DNA of 64,000 nt from Polytrichum commune (lineage: Eukaryota > Streptophyta > Polytrichopsida > Polytrichales > Polytrichaceae). Positions 35,143 to 46,560 of the stretch are shown here, in pieces. Within the stretch, counting starts at the first letter, position 1; each line of letters starts with the position of its first letter. The notes below the pieces were generated by a model. The model did no database searches. It was not told where the DNA came from and worked only from the letters and a program-made list of their open reading frames with translations. A program made the translations under genes and the position numbers. The stretch covers positions 7,254,001-7,318,000 of the forward strand of contig OX485804.1 of assembly GCA_950295325.1 (NCBI GenBank), in the 5' to 3' direction.

Positions 35143-36470
35143 GACTACACTAAGGGCCGGTTTACACTACGGTGGAGAAGTCCACCGGTCATGAAAAAAA
35201 GGGCGTTTCTCAATTGTGATTGGTCGAGAATGCAACTCTTGACCGGTGGGTGTTTACACTAGGTGAAGAAAACAATGGTGGTGAACTTTTTCTCATGGAT
35301 GATAAAATGACACGGCCGCCTACATGGCGACACTTTTTGGAGTTGGGCTTCTCCGGAGGAGGAGTTTCTTGTCCGGCCTCAAGAGACCAGAGAAGCCCAA
35401 CTCAATAAAAATATTTTATTGCCTTTAATTCTTCTCCGGCACATCCACCATTTGCCTTATATAACCATGTCTTGGCCAAGCATTCTTGACCGACCGGAGG
35501 CCTTCTCCACCGTAGTGTAAACCGGCCCTAAATAGGTATTTAGTGTTTGATACTCTAAATACGAACGCATACACTAAATGTCACTAACCCTATGAAAGTA
35601 AGTAACATCAAATGTAAACTCAAACACTAAATATCAACTATGATAACATGTGGAAGTTACATGTACACATTTAGTGTTAGTAAGGATATGAAAAAAAATA
35701 AAAAAAATAACAATGATACAAGGAGAAAGGAGGTGGCAGTAGGGAAGGTGGCAGTGCATTCATGTCTAACACTAATTATCAAAGAATTGAAAATTGGTGT
35801 TGAGCAGGATAGGGTGGTAACAACACTAAGTATAATCAAACACTAAATATCATAATTAGTGTAGCTTAATGAGCTACTACAAGTAAAGGGAACTTGTTGT
35901 TTTTTCCTTGTTTGCAGCTTGGGCTTGATTCGATTCTCTTCATTAATACCATCCTAGTGTCTTGGGGAGGACTTTGGGCACACACGGTCAAATTCCTCAT
36001 TAAGCTCATTAATCATATTTCCAAGGCCAACAGCTCACTGTTGGAATTTCTTTATGAGTTTGAGATATATACAATAAATTCTGCTAATAAACGATCTGTG
36101 ATTTTCCTGAAGTCTTGAACTTCAACTGGTTCATCTGTAACTCCACTAAATAGGATATTTAGTGTTTGATTATATTTAATGTTGTTACCACCCTATCCTA
36201 CTTAACACTAATTTTTAATTTTTTGACAATTAGTGTTAGAAGATATGCTAGAAGATATGTTGGAATTCTCTTTTTTTATCATTGTTATCTCTTTTTTTCC
36301 ATGTCCTTACTAACACTCAATTCAAACATGTAACTTTCACATATTATCATAGTTGATATTTAGTGTTTGAGTTTACATTTGATGTTACTTACTTTCATAG
36401 GGTTATTGATATTTAGTGTATGCGTTCGTATTTAGTGTATCAAACACTAAATATCCTTTTTAGTGTAGTG
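35143..36470. mobile_element. Foldback element with ~330-bp inverted arms, possibly CACTA-like
   Basis: The left arm (35143-35153 continued at 35532-35870) is the inverse of the right arm (about 36140-36470). Shared text includes ATTTAGTGTTTGA, 'TACCACCCTATCCT' and 'CATAGGGTTA' in complement. The outer ends read GACTACACTAAA and, in complement, CACTACACTAAA, close to CACTA-type termini. A loop of about 270 bp separates the arms. The left end is interrupted by a MITE at 35154-35528. No transposase is seen. Confidence 0.75.
35154..35528. mobile_element. Tourist-like (PIF/Harbinger) MITE
   Basis: 375 bp with a perfect 27-bp terminal inverted repeat starting GGGCCGGTTTACACTACGG and a TAA duplication on each side (35151-35153, 35529-35531). 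The 3-bp TWA duplication and GGGCC start suit PIF/Harbinger. No coding capacity. Confidence 0.88.
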
Positions 36471-36474
36471 GTTG

Positions 36475-37734
36475 GTTCTCCCCAACCTTATTATTTGTTT
36501 TTTCAGGTAGTAGGTTTGGCTACATGTTGAGTTCAGAAGCAATCAAGGTGGCAAGCTTGGGATTTTTTGTGGAGATCATGGTGGTTGCATTTAGATAAAT
36601 CAAAGGGAGTATTTGGCTGATTCACATAACGTGTGTGTCAATTTGGGTGGTTATTTCTAATCGTATGTGAAAGAAATCCAAGGCTACATGTATGCTTTAA
36701 TAACGTGAACAATGGCCCCAAATTTACATGCGCAGACTACAAGTGGCCACATGCACCACCAACTAAGGGGGAAGTTGGCTACGTATTGAAATTGGCTACA
36801 CAAACAAATTGCACTAGCCCTTTAAACCTCTACAGGCTTTCAAGTTCAACTAGTTTGCAAATGCCCAAGAGGTCCAACATCCACATATCATACGTTTCAA
36901 GCACTTAGCAACATCTTGGGCCAACAAGTGTTGCACTACCCCTCTTCAATAACAATGTGCACCCAAATTGGACAAGTTTGCACACATATAAGATGATCAA
37001 CATTGAAACATCATACATGTGAAGTACCTAAAAGGATTGGACCAACCCGTTTAAACAAGAGAATACAACCAAATGAACATCATTGCTTGAAATTATCACT
37101 CAAACAATAACACATACAAGTGTAAATAAGTAGGGAGGGAGGGAGGGAGGTTGGCGCCTTCAAGCACCACCAGTGCATTCCACTCCAAAACTTGAAATTT
37201 GGTGCCCAAATTTCTTAAATTCCACTACAATCAAAAGGTGTCGCCACTAATTGCCACTACATAAGCAAAGAGGCTACAAGGTACGATTTGAGGAAGCAAG
37301 AGGGTGGCAACCATGAGGGTGGAGAATGGAGGAGAAAAGTGGCAACCCTAGTCTCCCCACCCAACTAAACCCTAGGCAACATGACCCCTTGAATGGGAGG
37401 ATGGACTTTATCCACATCTCACAATGGAGTTCATTGGCTACCCCCAATAATGGAACTTAAAAGCAAGTCCCAATTTTTAGGCAACTCCACTATGTCCTAT
37501 GTGAAGCTAGTCGGCGCCACCTCTTACCCACAAAGAGTGGAGGTGGCACCTTACAAGGCAAAATTTCATTAAACATGTGTATGTAAATCAGTGCACTTCA
37601 TTGTAGCAAAGTGGTTACTAGTAGCTGGAATACTAAATAAAATGGTTGGTTCTCCCTGTTCATTGCCACATACTCACAACAACATCATGGGGTTGACCTA
37701 CGAACGGGGAGATGCAAGTGTTATTCATTATTCA
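36475..37734. other. Gene-free stretch
   Basis: No supported gene. A GGTTGGTTCTCC phrase recurs at its two ends (36470 and 37642), which may mark another repeat. A (GGGA)n run lies at 37132-37150. Confidence 0.4.
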
Positions 37735-37925
37735 ATTACATTTGTTAATTGGGTCCATTTATATGTGATTGGTGTGTGGTTAGGTGAAGTTCATAGAACA
37801 AACACCATAAAGATACATGTTTTTAAAGAGATTGGACTACGTCTTCAAATTTTATGAACTACTTCACAATCAATAATGAATATAATTAGGAAGACCTATG
37901 TATTCAATTAAGGAATCAACAAATA
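37735..37925 (+). repeat. Dispersed repeat family, copy
   Basis: Shares 'TGATTGGTGTGTGGTTAGG' and 'GAGATTGGACTACGTCTTC' with other copies of the family in this window. Confidence 0.65.
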
Positions 37926-38477
37926 TGATTGAAGCTTCATGATGATTTCTAATGCAACACAAATTTTGTTGTGTAAACCTAATTAGTAGAAGTTGGAGAG
38001 CATGGAAAAACTAACTGAATAACAGCCACATGTCGTGTGCATGCTATACACATGAGCCAGTTCAGTTTGAGATATAATTTAATTCAAGTTCAAGACTTTA
38101 GGCAAATTGCTGATCATATATATTAGAGGAATCTATAGAACAGATCTTAGACTAATTAAGAATAATCAAAAGTTATCAACATGTAACGGGAACTTAGATC
38201 TCAACCAATTTAACCAAAAATCTCCTCGGACACAAGGTGTTGACCTTGTGCGCCTCTTTGTTTTATGTGGTCACCCTTCTTTAGAGGAAAAGAGAAAAAG
38301 CGAAAAAGAGAGAGAGAGATCATTTTGGAGTAAAGGATATTTTGGTAAGGAGAAGAATGCAACTAAGGTCTATGACCCTACTGTAGGCAATATGAGCTTA
38401 AAAATATATTCAACAAGTTTAAGCAATATAAATTGTATGAAATAATGACTTATGACTTCAAATAAATAAAAATATTT

Positions 38478-39202
38478 TCAAGAACTTTTAAAATAGGAGT
38501 TCAAAGATCTCTGGTGTTGCCTACCCAAGTTAGCAACTACCATCTTATCTAAATTCCCTACTAGCTTTTGAAAACTATTGATTTCACTAACACCAAAATG
38601 TAAAGAGTTGTCTAATAAGAAATTAGGCAACAATGATGCATGGCGTTTAGCATCACTAAACTTTATTATAGGTGGAGCACCATCATCCATATCTACTGAA
38701 TGTAGATCAACATTAAGGTCAAAGCCTTGTGCATAATTGATTCTTGAAGCAACCTCCACCAACTCATCAGTGTTCAATTCTAGCTCAGTAATATCTTCCC
38801 CTTCCATGTGAATGTAGGTCTTGATTGACATCTCATCATCACCCAATCGCAACTTTGAAATCAGAACACCAAGTTCATTTGATTCTTCTTGGTTTCTATT
38901 CCTCTCCCTTTCATCAACTAGGGCAAAATCAACATTCCATGTTGCAGGTATATACGAGCCATCCTCCAACAATTCGTGATTATTTGTGCATCCAACTCAT
39001 TTCATACTTCACAATCCCACATGATAGCCTTTCTAATGTTGGGCACTACCTTCCTTAAGTCCTTCAATGTAGCATCATCATATTGTAATAAAACCCATTG
39101 CAATTTTTTTTTCTTATACTAAATTTTGAAAGATGCTATTATACCTTGATCCAAAGGTCGAACTATGCTTGTGACATTGGGAGGAAGGAATACCAAAGTC
39201 AT
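38478..39202 (-). pseudogene. Tigger/pogo-type transposase, C-terminal relic
   Basis: On minus from 39202 the frame reads 'MTLVFLPPNVTSIVRPLDQG', the LPPN..S...PLDQG signature of jerky/Tigger DDE transposases. After stops come 'NCWRMARI' and an open 164-codon C-terminus ending 'QRSLNSYFKSS'. This matches in layout the copy at 43649-44101. At least two in-frame stops break it, and the N-terminal DNA-binding part is gone. Confidence 0.72.
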
Positions 39203-39616
39203 GTACACAATGATGACATAGAGAGCACAAAGCAAGAGAGTGCACAAAGATATTGATGATACTATATCACCCATGTACAAGGCAACATACTAGGCAAGAG
39301 CCCACTCTAGCCCTAACCATGTCCATTCTACACTAGTAACCCTAATTATCATTAAGTTCCCAATGATAAGTGAAGTTCCCAAGTAGTTCCCAAGTGAAAA
39401 TGGATGTATTTTAGATGTACATAAACCTAGATGAAAGGGAATTTAGCATTAATTACCTCTATATATATGAAAAAATGGAGATTCTAAATGTCGTATTATC
39501 AAGTGCCATAGTCGTATAAAAGAGGGAGTTTTGAACTAAAGAGTTTGGTTGCGCAAAAATGTGTCGCAATATCGAGGGTGTTGTATAAACAAGTGTCATA
39601 CTAACGAGGTTAGACT
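39203..39616 (-). mobile_element. 5' end of the Tigger-like element
   Basis: In complement, the sequence from 39616 reads AGTCTAACCTCG... and aligns over about 100 bp with the left end of the Tigger element at 43477 (shared 'AGTCTAACCT', 'ACACC.TCGATATTG', 'AAAACTCCCTC'). The other terminus was not found below 38478, so the element is truncated or rearranged. Confidence 0.6.
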
Positions 39617-39637
39617 TTATAGGCTCGCATGTGGGAA

Positions 39638-39639
<2 letters not shown>

Positions 39640-39684
<45 letters not shown>

Positions 39685-39688
39685 TCAC
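39640..39688. repeat. (TC)n(AC)n microsatellite
   Basis: About 15 TC units pass directly into seven or more AC units. Confidence 0.9.
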
Positions 39689-39689
39689 A

Positions 39690-40233
39690 TGAAAGAGCTA
39701 CTTTTTGAACCTTTCGGAAGCTCTAATACCATTCTTGAGTTTCTAGAATCTTCAACTTTCCGATGAGTAATTAGATCTTTTGTTTGTAGAACATGGTTGG
39801 AGTAATTAGGCTTGAGCACATGGCAGCGGACTGCCAGGTGGTTCCCTGCGGTTGGCTGGCGAGGGAGGCTGATACGCCAGGCAGGCACAAAGCGCCTTGT
39901 TACGCCCGCCTCCGCCTTCCATTTACCCTATCTTGTGGGTAATCTCAGTGTCATGAAAGAGAAAGGAGAGAGAGGAAATTTGAGTGCTGCAGTAAGGAAC
40001 TTGCAAAGAATTATTTGGTGGAAGACAACGAATCCATGGGTTCTGGGTTTGGACGGAGGGTCCGCTTCGCCACCCTCGCCGGCGGAGCTGGATGAGAATT
40101 GTCGCCTCCGCTAGACGGAGCGGCTGATGGTTGCTCATGTGCGCGGCATCATTAAGTTAGTCTCACATGTGATATGATGATGGGGCATCAAGGAGTGATT
40201 CCTTGGCTTTGAATGTTAGTAGGCTTGATGTAA
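39690..40233. other. Gene-free stretch
   Basis: A GC-richer patch at 39820-40135 has short open frames on both strands, but I recognise no domain. Confidence 0.35.
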
Positions 40234-40726
40234 GGGCCACTTCACACACAAGTCAAGAGCTGTGACCATGAAATTGTGAGAGCCCAAAAGAAAGTGTCCA
40301 AAGGCCATCCCAACACACCTCCAAAATCACGTAGTGTGGTCACGGGCCCTCAAGTGTAGTGTGAAGTCATATGTGACCGGGCCCTCAACCAAGTGCTATT
40401 TCAGTGGATTTCTATTCACGCATATCCTCACACATGATAAAATGGAATAAATGCATGGTTGTGAGCGTTCGGAGTGCCATGGTCTCTTGGTTTTGTGCGA
40501 GGCCTACCTCCAAGAAGTGGGTTTTGAGAATAGTCCAAGCGACCATGAACCATGTTCCATTCGATGCCATGTAGACTTTTACCATCTAGCTTGCATTCAC
40601 ATACATACTCCATTGGTCCCTCAAACATAGTGTGAGACGAACTTGAACCGGCTCCGCCTTTTCCACCAATGAGAGTGTTGGAAATGTAATGGTCATGGGC
40701 TCTCAGTCGGGTGTGTGAAGTGGCCC
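40234..40726. mobile_element. PIF/Harbinger-like MITE
   Basis: 493 bp with a perfect 16-bp TIR, GGGCCACTTCACACAC, and TAA duplications at 40231-40233 and 40727-40729. The interior repeats a 'GGGCCCTCAA' phrase and has no coding capacity. Its TIR starts with the same GGGCC as the MITE at 35154. Confidence 0.85.
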
Positions 40727-40779
40727 TAAGGAGACCAATGGAAAGCTTGTGTATACTCGTGGGGTGGGAATAAGACTCT

Positions 40780-40798
40780 TGTGTGTGTGTGTGTGTGT
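40780..40798. repeat. (GT)n microsatellite
   Basis: Nine or so GT units. Confidence 0.85.
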
Positions 40799-40799
40799 T

Positions 40800-41762
40800 T
40801 TCTACTTATGGGTGAACTGAAAAATTAAGTTTGTAAGTGCACAGTTATTGTAATGAATTTGACAGTAAGGAAGCATGGGTAGATGAACTCAAACTATGGA
40901 CTTTCAACATGTACAGTAGTATGGCCTATTGTTCTATGTGGTGGACACCCAATACATGCAATTGGAGTTGAGGTCAAAAGACTATGGATTGATGACAAAA
41001 TATTTAAATTAATAACTAATTAAGAAGATTGAAAATCATGAAAAAAAATTTGCTAAACTTTTCCAAGGTACATTAAAAACACTAATTAACATGAGACTAT
41101 TGACCACACCAAAGTGCCCTTGGCTTTGGTAAAGAGACAAAAGTTGAGATACTTATGCAAGACTTTTGACATTGGTTGTGCGTATGATTGCATATTGCAC
41201 AAGGTCTGAGTTAAATGAACTTATTGTCAAACTATTGCCTGGAAAAATAATGTGAGATGGAGTGATTGTCACAAATACATACATTGCGGTTGAGAGATTT
41301 CCGATCTCCTTGCACAAATGAATGAAATGTCAATTTAAATCATGAATAATTTAAAATGAACTTATGTTTGTCCAAATTGAACTTCGTTGAGACACCTAGG
41401 TGATACAAAAAAAAAATAACACCTTTTAAGTCTTCCACGAGTGTTTCTATGGATTTTGTTTTCACCAAAATCTCAACTATATAGCCCAATGATATTAATT
41501 GTTGAACCTAAGATGCTATCAATATTTTGAGCACGTACCATGCAATCACTTTTGAGATGTGTCATTGCAACATTCATTTTCAACTACCAAGTTTGCCATA
41601 TGTCACTCAAATATAGTTACCCGGATGAGAAGAATGATCACATAAGGCCCACATCCTACCCACACGTGTTACAAGCAAGACACCAAGACCAACAAGGTGC
41701 CCTAGTTGAAGTGGACCAAGTAAGAAACCTAAAAAACCAAAGAACTATCCAAGAACCAAGTA
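40800..41762. other. Gene-free stretch
   Basis: AT-rich, no coding signal I can support. Confidence 0.4.
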
Positions 41763-42244
41763 CAGTCCACCCTCAATAAATGTTACACTTATAAACGTTA
41801 ACTCGTTATATTTGTTAACAAAATCGTACTCCCCTCATATTGCTAACTAGAATGTTAACTATGTTAAATGTTAACAATAATTTACTCCCCTCTTTGTTAA
41901 TTTGCCACTTATAAATGTTAACCTACGAAATACATCCAATACTGTGTGATGACATCCATTACATTGACTCACAACCTTTCAAAGTGGCAAAAGCCACCAA
42001 ATTTGACTTTTGTGATCAAATTATTCATCTAGACTATATTGATTCTTATTTTGTTTCATAAAATTAAAAGATTGATTTGATACACATATTTTATTTATGA
42101 TAATTTTGCAAAACTCTCCGTCCATAATTGTAATGAATTTATATTTGTTAAGCATTCAAAAAGCTCCCTTTATAATTGTTACAACGTTAAGAAAATGTTA
42201 GGAAAATTTTACTCCAGAGCCTAACATTTATAGAGGGTGGACTC
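41763..42244. mobile_element. Putative TIR element, Tigger-like ends
   Basis: Left end CAGTCCACCCTCAATAAATG, right end in complement GAGTCCACCCTCTATAAATG: about 21 of 22 bases agree inside. Length 482 bp. TA precedes the left end but is not found after the right, so the superfamily is uncertain. The interior is rich in TGTTAAC. Confidence 0.55.
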
Positions 42245-43205
42245 CATGAAAATTGAATAACCACCAAGAAAAAGGGGGAGATGAGCACCAAAGGAAATCA
42301 AATAATATGAGCCCAAGAGGCGTTGACCTTGACAAGGTCAAGAAACAAAGTGACACCTCAAGGACAACCTACCTACAAATGACGTCATCTAGCTACATTT
42401 AAAGGAAGAACAATTAGCATGCCAAGTGATATGTTTTTTTTTTCCCTAAGCTTGCAAAGTACCTCATGCAAGTGCCACCACTTGTCAAATTGATGAAGGT
42501 GTCAATTTTCTCCCTTGAAATTGAAACACCTATAATTGAGTGGCATTTTGCAAGGCTCGTAGCTAAGAGTAGACAGTTACGAGACACATGATACAAAGAG
42601 ATTGAAAAATGTGTGCATAATAAATAATTGGTCCTCTAAGGTATGTTTTCCTATTACATAGAACTACATGTTGGGAGTTTTTAACATTTTAGAGAATTAT
42701 ACATTTCTTCAAGAGCCTTATACTATCAATCAAAGAAAACAAGACTAAATCTTTAACTTAATCTTCAAATTTTTTGGACATAATATGAATTAGTTAGGAA
42801 TTTTTTAAGTTTTATCCTAGGTTGATCTATGATGGATCTAGTGACACCTCATATTAGATTTCAAGTATACCCATTCATAGAGAATAATAATTGTCATTGT
42901 TATCTATAACTATATGACATCCTCCGTCTAATTTGATATTTACACAATCATCATGTGTGTTGAAATTGACACTTAACGAGTTAATTACAAACTGACTTGA
43001 CTTTAGATACCCTCACCATGTGCCTTGAATTCGGCACCCAAGGATCAAGGAGTAATTATCTTGTCCTTGAAACCATGCTTATCTTAATTAGAGAGAATAA
43101 GTATTATGTTCTTATTCTTGGTACTTGCCTCTTCCATGTAAGTACTTCCATTTCTTTTAATGGATGTGGACTCCACCCAACTCCGAGGCCTGCCCTCGCT
43201 CATTA
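42245..43205. other. Gene-free stretch
   Basis: AT-rich. A dispersed-repeat fragment lies at about 42500-42610. No gene seen. Confidence 0.4.
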
Positions 43206-43476
43206 GGGCCAAGTTCCATGTGCCGGTCCCGGTCCGTTTTTTAGATGGGTGAGAAACGGGTGACATCATCCAAAAAATGGGTGATGTCACCCATTTTATG
43301 GAGGGGTACTTCTATGTGGGGTGCCGGTTTATTCCGATTTCCTACTTTTTAACTAAATTTGGTGAGTGATAAGACATGACACTTCATGAAGGTCACCGGC
43401 AATGAAGGTCATCTAGATTCTAAAAAAATCATAAAATACACGGTTCCCTAGGAGTACTCCTCAAAAGAAGGGATTA

Positions 43477-44335
43477 CAGTCTAACCTTGATAATGTCACC
43501 CTTGTTAATAGAACACCTTGATATTGTCACCTAAAAGTTTGAAACCGATTTTCATAGTGTAAAACTCCCTCGTTATTATCCCTATCACCCTTGGTAATGT
43601 CACTATTTTTTTTCCAAAATCTGTAGTGTAAATGTGATAATACCAAGTATGGATGGATTGTATGTGATGGTTGGATGGATAGATTGTAGTAGCCGAAAGG
43701 GTCTTGTAGAAAAGCTTTGTCCTTTGGAGTACATAAACATGGAAGGTGAAGATGATTTTGAGGTGGAATATTCTACTAAGGAGCTTGTGCAATTAGTGCA
43801 AGATGGCGAACATGTTCTTGATTCCATGGAAGTAGACCCATTGATTGTTGATAGCAGTGATGATGAGTCTAAAGTAGTGAATCTAAGCGATGCACAAAAA
43901 TATGCTAAAGATGTTTTGAATTTTATGGCTAGCCAAGGTTCTCAAATTTTCAACACTCTGGAGTTGTTAGGAATGGAAAAAATCCATGACAAACTCATTA
44001 GAATTGGTGTTGCACATTTAACATCAACAAAACAACGTGACATTAGAAGCTTCTTTGTCTCTAGTGAGAGGTCTTTACCTGATCTCAATGACACATTATG
44101 ATGTGCTCTTGTTGTTATTCACAATTTTGAATTAGATTTTACATTCAAAAACATTGAAGTCTTGTATTTGTTATTTTTTTTACGTTGTAATTTTATTTTG
44201 ATTTTCTACCTTTTTTTTTGATAATATCACATTATGCACAAATCTTCAAAATGTGACATTATCAAATATGTCACACCTTGTTTATATCACTTTTTTTGGT
44301 GAAACGGATGGTGTGACATTATCAAGGTTAGACTG
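43477..44335 (+). mobile_element. Tigger/pogo-like element, internally deleted
   Basis: 859 bp bounded by a perfect 23-bp TIR starting CAGTCTAACCTTGATAATG with TA on both sides (43475-43476, 44336-44337). CAGT ends and a TA target site fit Tc1/mariner-pogo. It holds a truncated transposase frame. Confidence 0.88.
43649..44101 (+). CDS. Tigger transposase C-terminal fragment
   Basis: An open frame of about 150 codons from ATG 43649. It has acidic text ('NMEGEDDFEVEYSTKELVQL'), then 'NLSDAQKYAKDVLNFM', 'HDKLIRIGVAHL' and a terminal 'KQRDIRSFF'. This matches the minus-strand relic at 38478-38972 piece by piece, and the known Tigger C-terminus in style. The catalytic DDE core is absent, so it cannot be an active transposase. 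Confidence 0.65.
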   Translation: MDGLYVMVGWIDCSSRKGLVEKLCPLEYINMEGEDDFEVEYSTKELVQLVQDGEHVLDSMEVDPLIVDSSDDESKVVNLSDAQKYAKDVLNFMASQGSQIFNTLELLGMEKIHDKLIRIGVAHLTSTKQRDIRSFFVSSERSLPDLNDTL

Positions 44336-44688
44336 TAGAAGAACAAAGTGGCCTTTAGTATCCAAGGGTGTACCCCAGGTGACCGGCCGATCCGGTCACC
44401 GGAGATTTCTAACTGGCACATGTCCTTCATGTTACCGTTAGGACCGCCGGTCCTTTGGCACCCGTTCTTGCACAACACAAAATGTGGGACACCCATCCAT
44501 GGGGGGTACCGGTCCTTGGGTGAGAAGGATGGGCACATGGCACCACCCTCTTTTCACCGGCCCACCCATTTATTTTGAAAAAAACGGACCGGGACCGGCA
44601 CATGGAACTTGGCCCAATAAGACAACATTCTTTTAGACGTAGTTGGGAATGCATTAATTTGACACTCAAAGTATCTTAACACACAACC

Positions 44689-45800
44689 GGGGCTGATTTT
44701 TCACAAAGTTTTTGCCTGTCCACGTCCAAAAACCTTGAATTGAAAGGCAAAAAAAATTACAACCCATCCCAAAACCAATAGTTTCTAAACCAACCCGTCC
44801 ATGGAAAGGTTAAAGAAAAAACAACCTGTCCCAAAACCGGTTTGGAAATGAAAATACCCGTCCCGTAATATGTATAAATAAGTCTCTAACAATGTTGGTA
44901 ATTTAAAAAAAACAAAAAACAAAAAAACCAAAAGATGTTGACATGTGACTGTTTGCACTTGGAAACAATAGGATCTTCACAAATTATGCCTCCAATGCCC
45001 GTTAGTTATCTGTATTTTGTTGTCGAATCTCATCTTTCAAGTACACCCCATTCTAATTTCCTCTGCCACCATCATTTCTTTTGATTTCTTGTCCTTCAAT
45101 CTCCCATTTCTTTCCCCACACTCTATCCTCAAGGTGCTTCCATCACCCATTATCGCCCGTCCGTCACCACTCGCATTTCCTCCACAAGAGGGGTTTTTTC
45201 TAGACAAAACCTAATCAAAAGTCATCTACGTGCTAGTTTGAAGTTAGAGACTTTAGATCCTTTGATGTGCATTTGATGTGCAAATATTCCAGTTGAAAAC
45301 ATCAATTGGAATGCAGTGATGCTTGTTTGGAGAAACATGAAGGATAGGAGAATTCATCCACTTCTTTGAAGGGTGAGTAGCTATTTATTTTTAAAATTTT
45401 GAACATGTTTATATATACTAATTCTTATGCAATTGTTGAGTTTACCTTCAATTATAATATTTGACATTATGTTAAAAAGGTTCTAAATTTTTTGGTTAAT
45501 GAATTAATGTATGCAAGTGTATCAAGCACTTCAAGATGGATATTTTGATTGGGTATTAGTGGTTTGATTGCATTATGCTTATATTCACATGTCATATATG
45601 ACATAACGTAATTGATATTTGTACCAATTATATTGTTTGGAAAAAATTATCAAATAAATTGTTATTTCTAGAACTTGTCCAAAGTGAATTTGACACGTCC
45701 AAAAACCTGTTCATTTTCTAAGAACCCGTCCACTGGAAAGGTTTTTTTTTTATGAACATGTCCCTAAACATGTTGGGGACCTTGTGAAAAATCACCACTG
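44689..45800. mobile_element. Mutator-like (MULE) non-autonomous element
   Basis: Flanked by a 9-bp direct repeat CACACAACC (44680-44688 and 45801-45809). Ends share TGATTTTTCACAA in inverted orientation. Near each end are several copies of a CCGTCC/ACGTCC motif in opposite orientations. A 9-bp duplication is typical of Mutator. No transposase is seen in its 1112 bp. Confidence 0.72.
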
Positions 45801-45809
45801 CACACAACC

Positions 45810-46560
45810 ATTCATAGAGTTTATTTTATGAAATGTTAAGACTTACAAGTACAAAAATTTACATAGAATACTATTTACATCCATGCACCTCAAATTTGAT
45901 TGTTGCAACCACCTTTGATTAACATATCTTAAATGCAAGTGCAAGTATCACATCCCATGAACCCACAAAGGTCTCGAATGAAGGACCCAATCACAATTTT
46001 GCCATAGGCCCACATCTAGAGTAGAGGATAAAACTTTTTGCACTTTTGTATGTTTGTCGGTCCTCACATTAAGTGTGAGACTAACTTTTAGCTTATTATA
46101 TATAGACGGTAGCCGGTGAAGATGGGAGTGTGACAATGAGATTGGCAAATTGGCCACTTTACAACATGGTAAATAGTGTTTAGGATTGTTTAATAGTAAA
46201 CGTAGTTATAAACATCCATCTTTGACAACTTGGTGATGCTACTAACTTATTAGGGTGCTTTCCAACCATAAAGAAGCACCATTTTAATAATGTTGTCACC
46301 TTCACATAACCTTCTCCAAGTAGGAAGAGGGGGATCTATTAGGGAGGTATAAGGGGCATTTATGGTGAATTTCCTCATTTTTAGTGGTATTGGAGAGTCT
46401 TGTCCAAGGCTTCTTTGAGTTTTAGGTGCATGCATGTTTCCTTTTTACATAACTAAGAATGTTCTTATATTCTTTGCATAGTGTTACCTATATGCATAAT
46501 TGTTATCTAGATATTATTTGCTCCTCGCACCACTTGAAAACTCCCTAGATGGAATCAAAC
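45810..46560. other. Gene-free stretch
   Basis: AT-rich, nothing recognised. Confidence 0.4.

Larger units (their letters stand above)
43206..44615. mobile_element. TIR element with GGGCC ends, host of a Tigger insertion
   Basis: Outer TIRs of about 35 bp start GGGCCAAGTTCCATGTGCCG and are the same at both ends. Without the insertion it is roughly 550 bp, MITE-sized. The bases beside the ends (TTA, AAT) give no clean duplication. The GGGCC start recalls the two PIF/Harbinger MITEs. Confidence 0.8.

Noticed and set aside
36470..37660. A further element bounded by the GGTTGGTTCTCC direct repeat
   Set aside because: Only about 12 bases agree, and no TIR or LTR structure supports a boundary.
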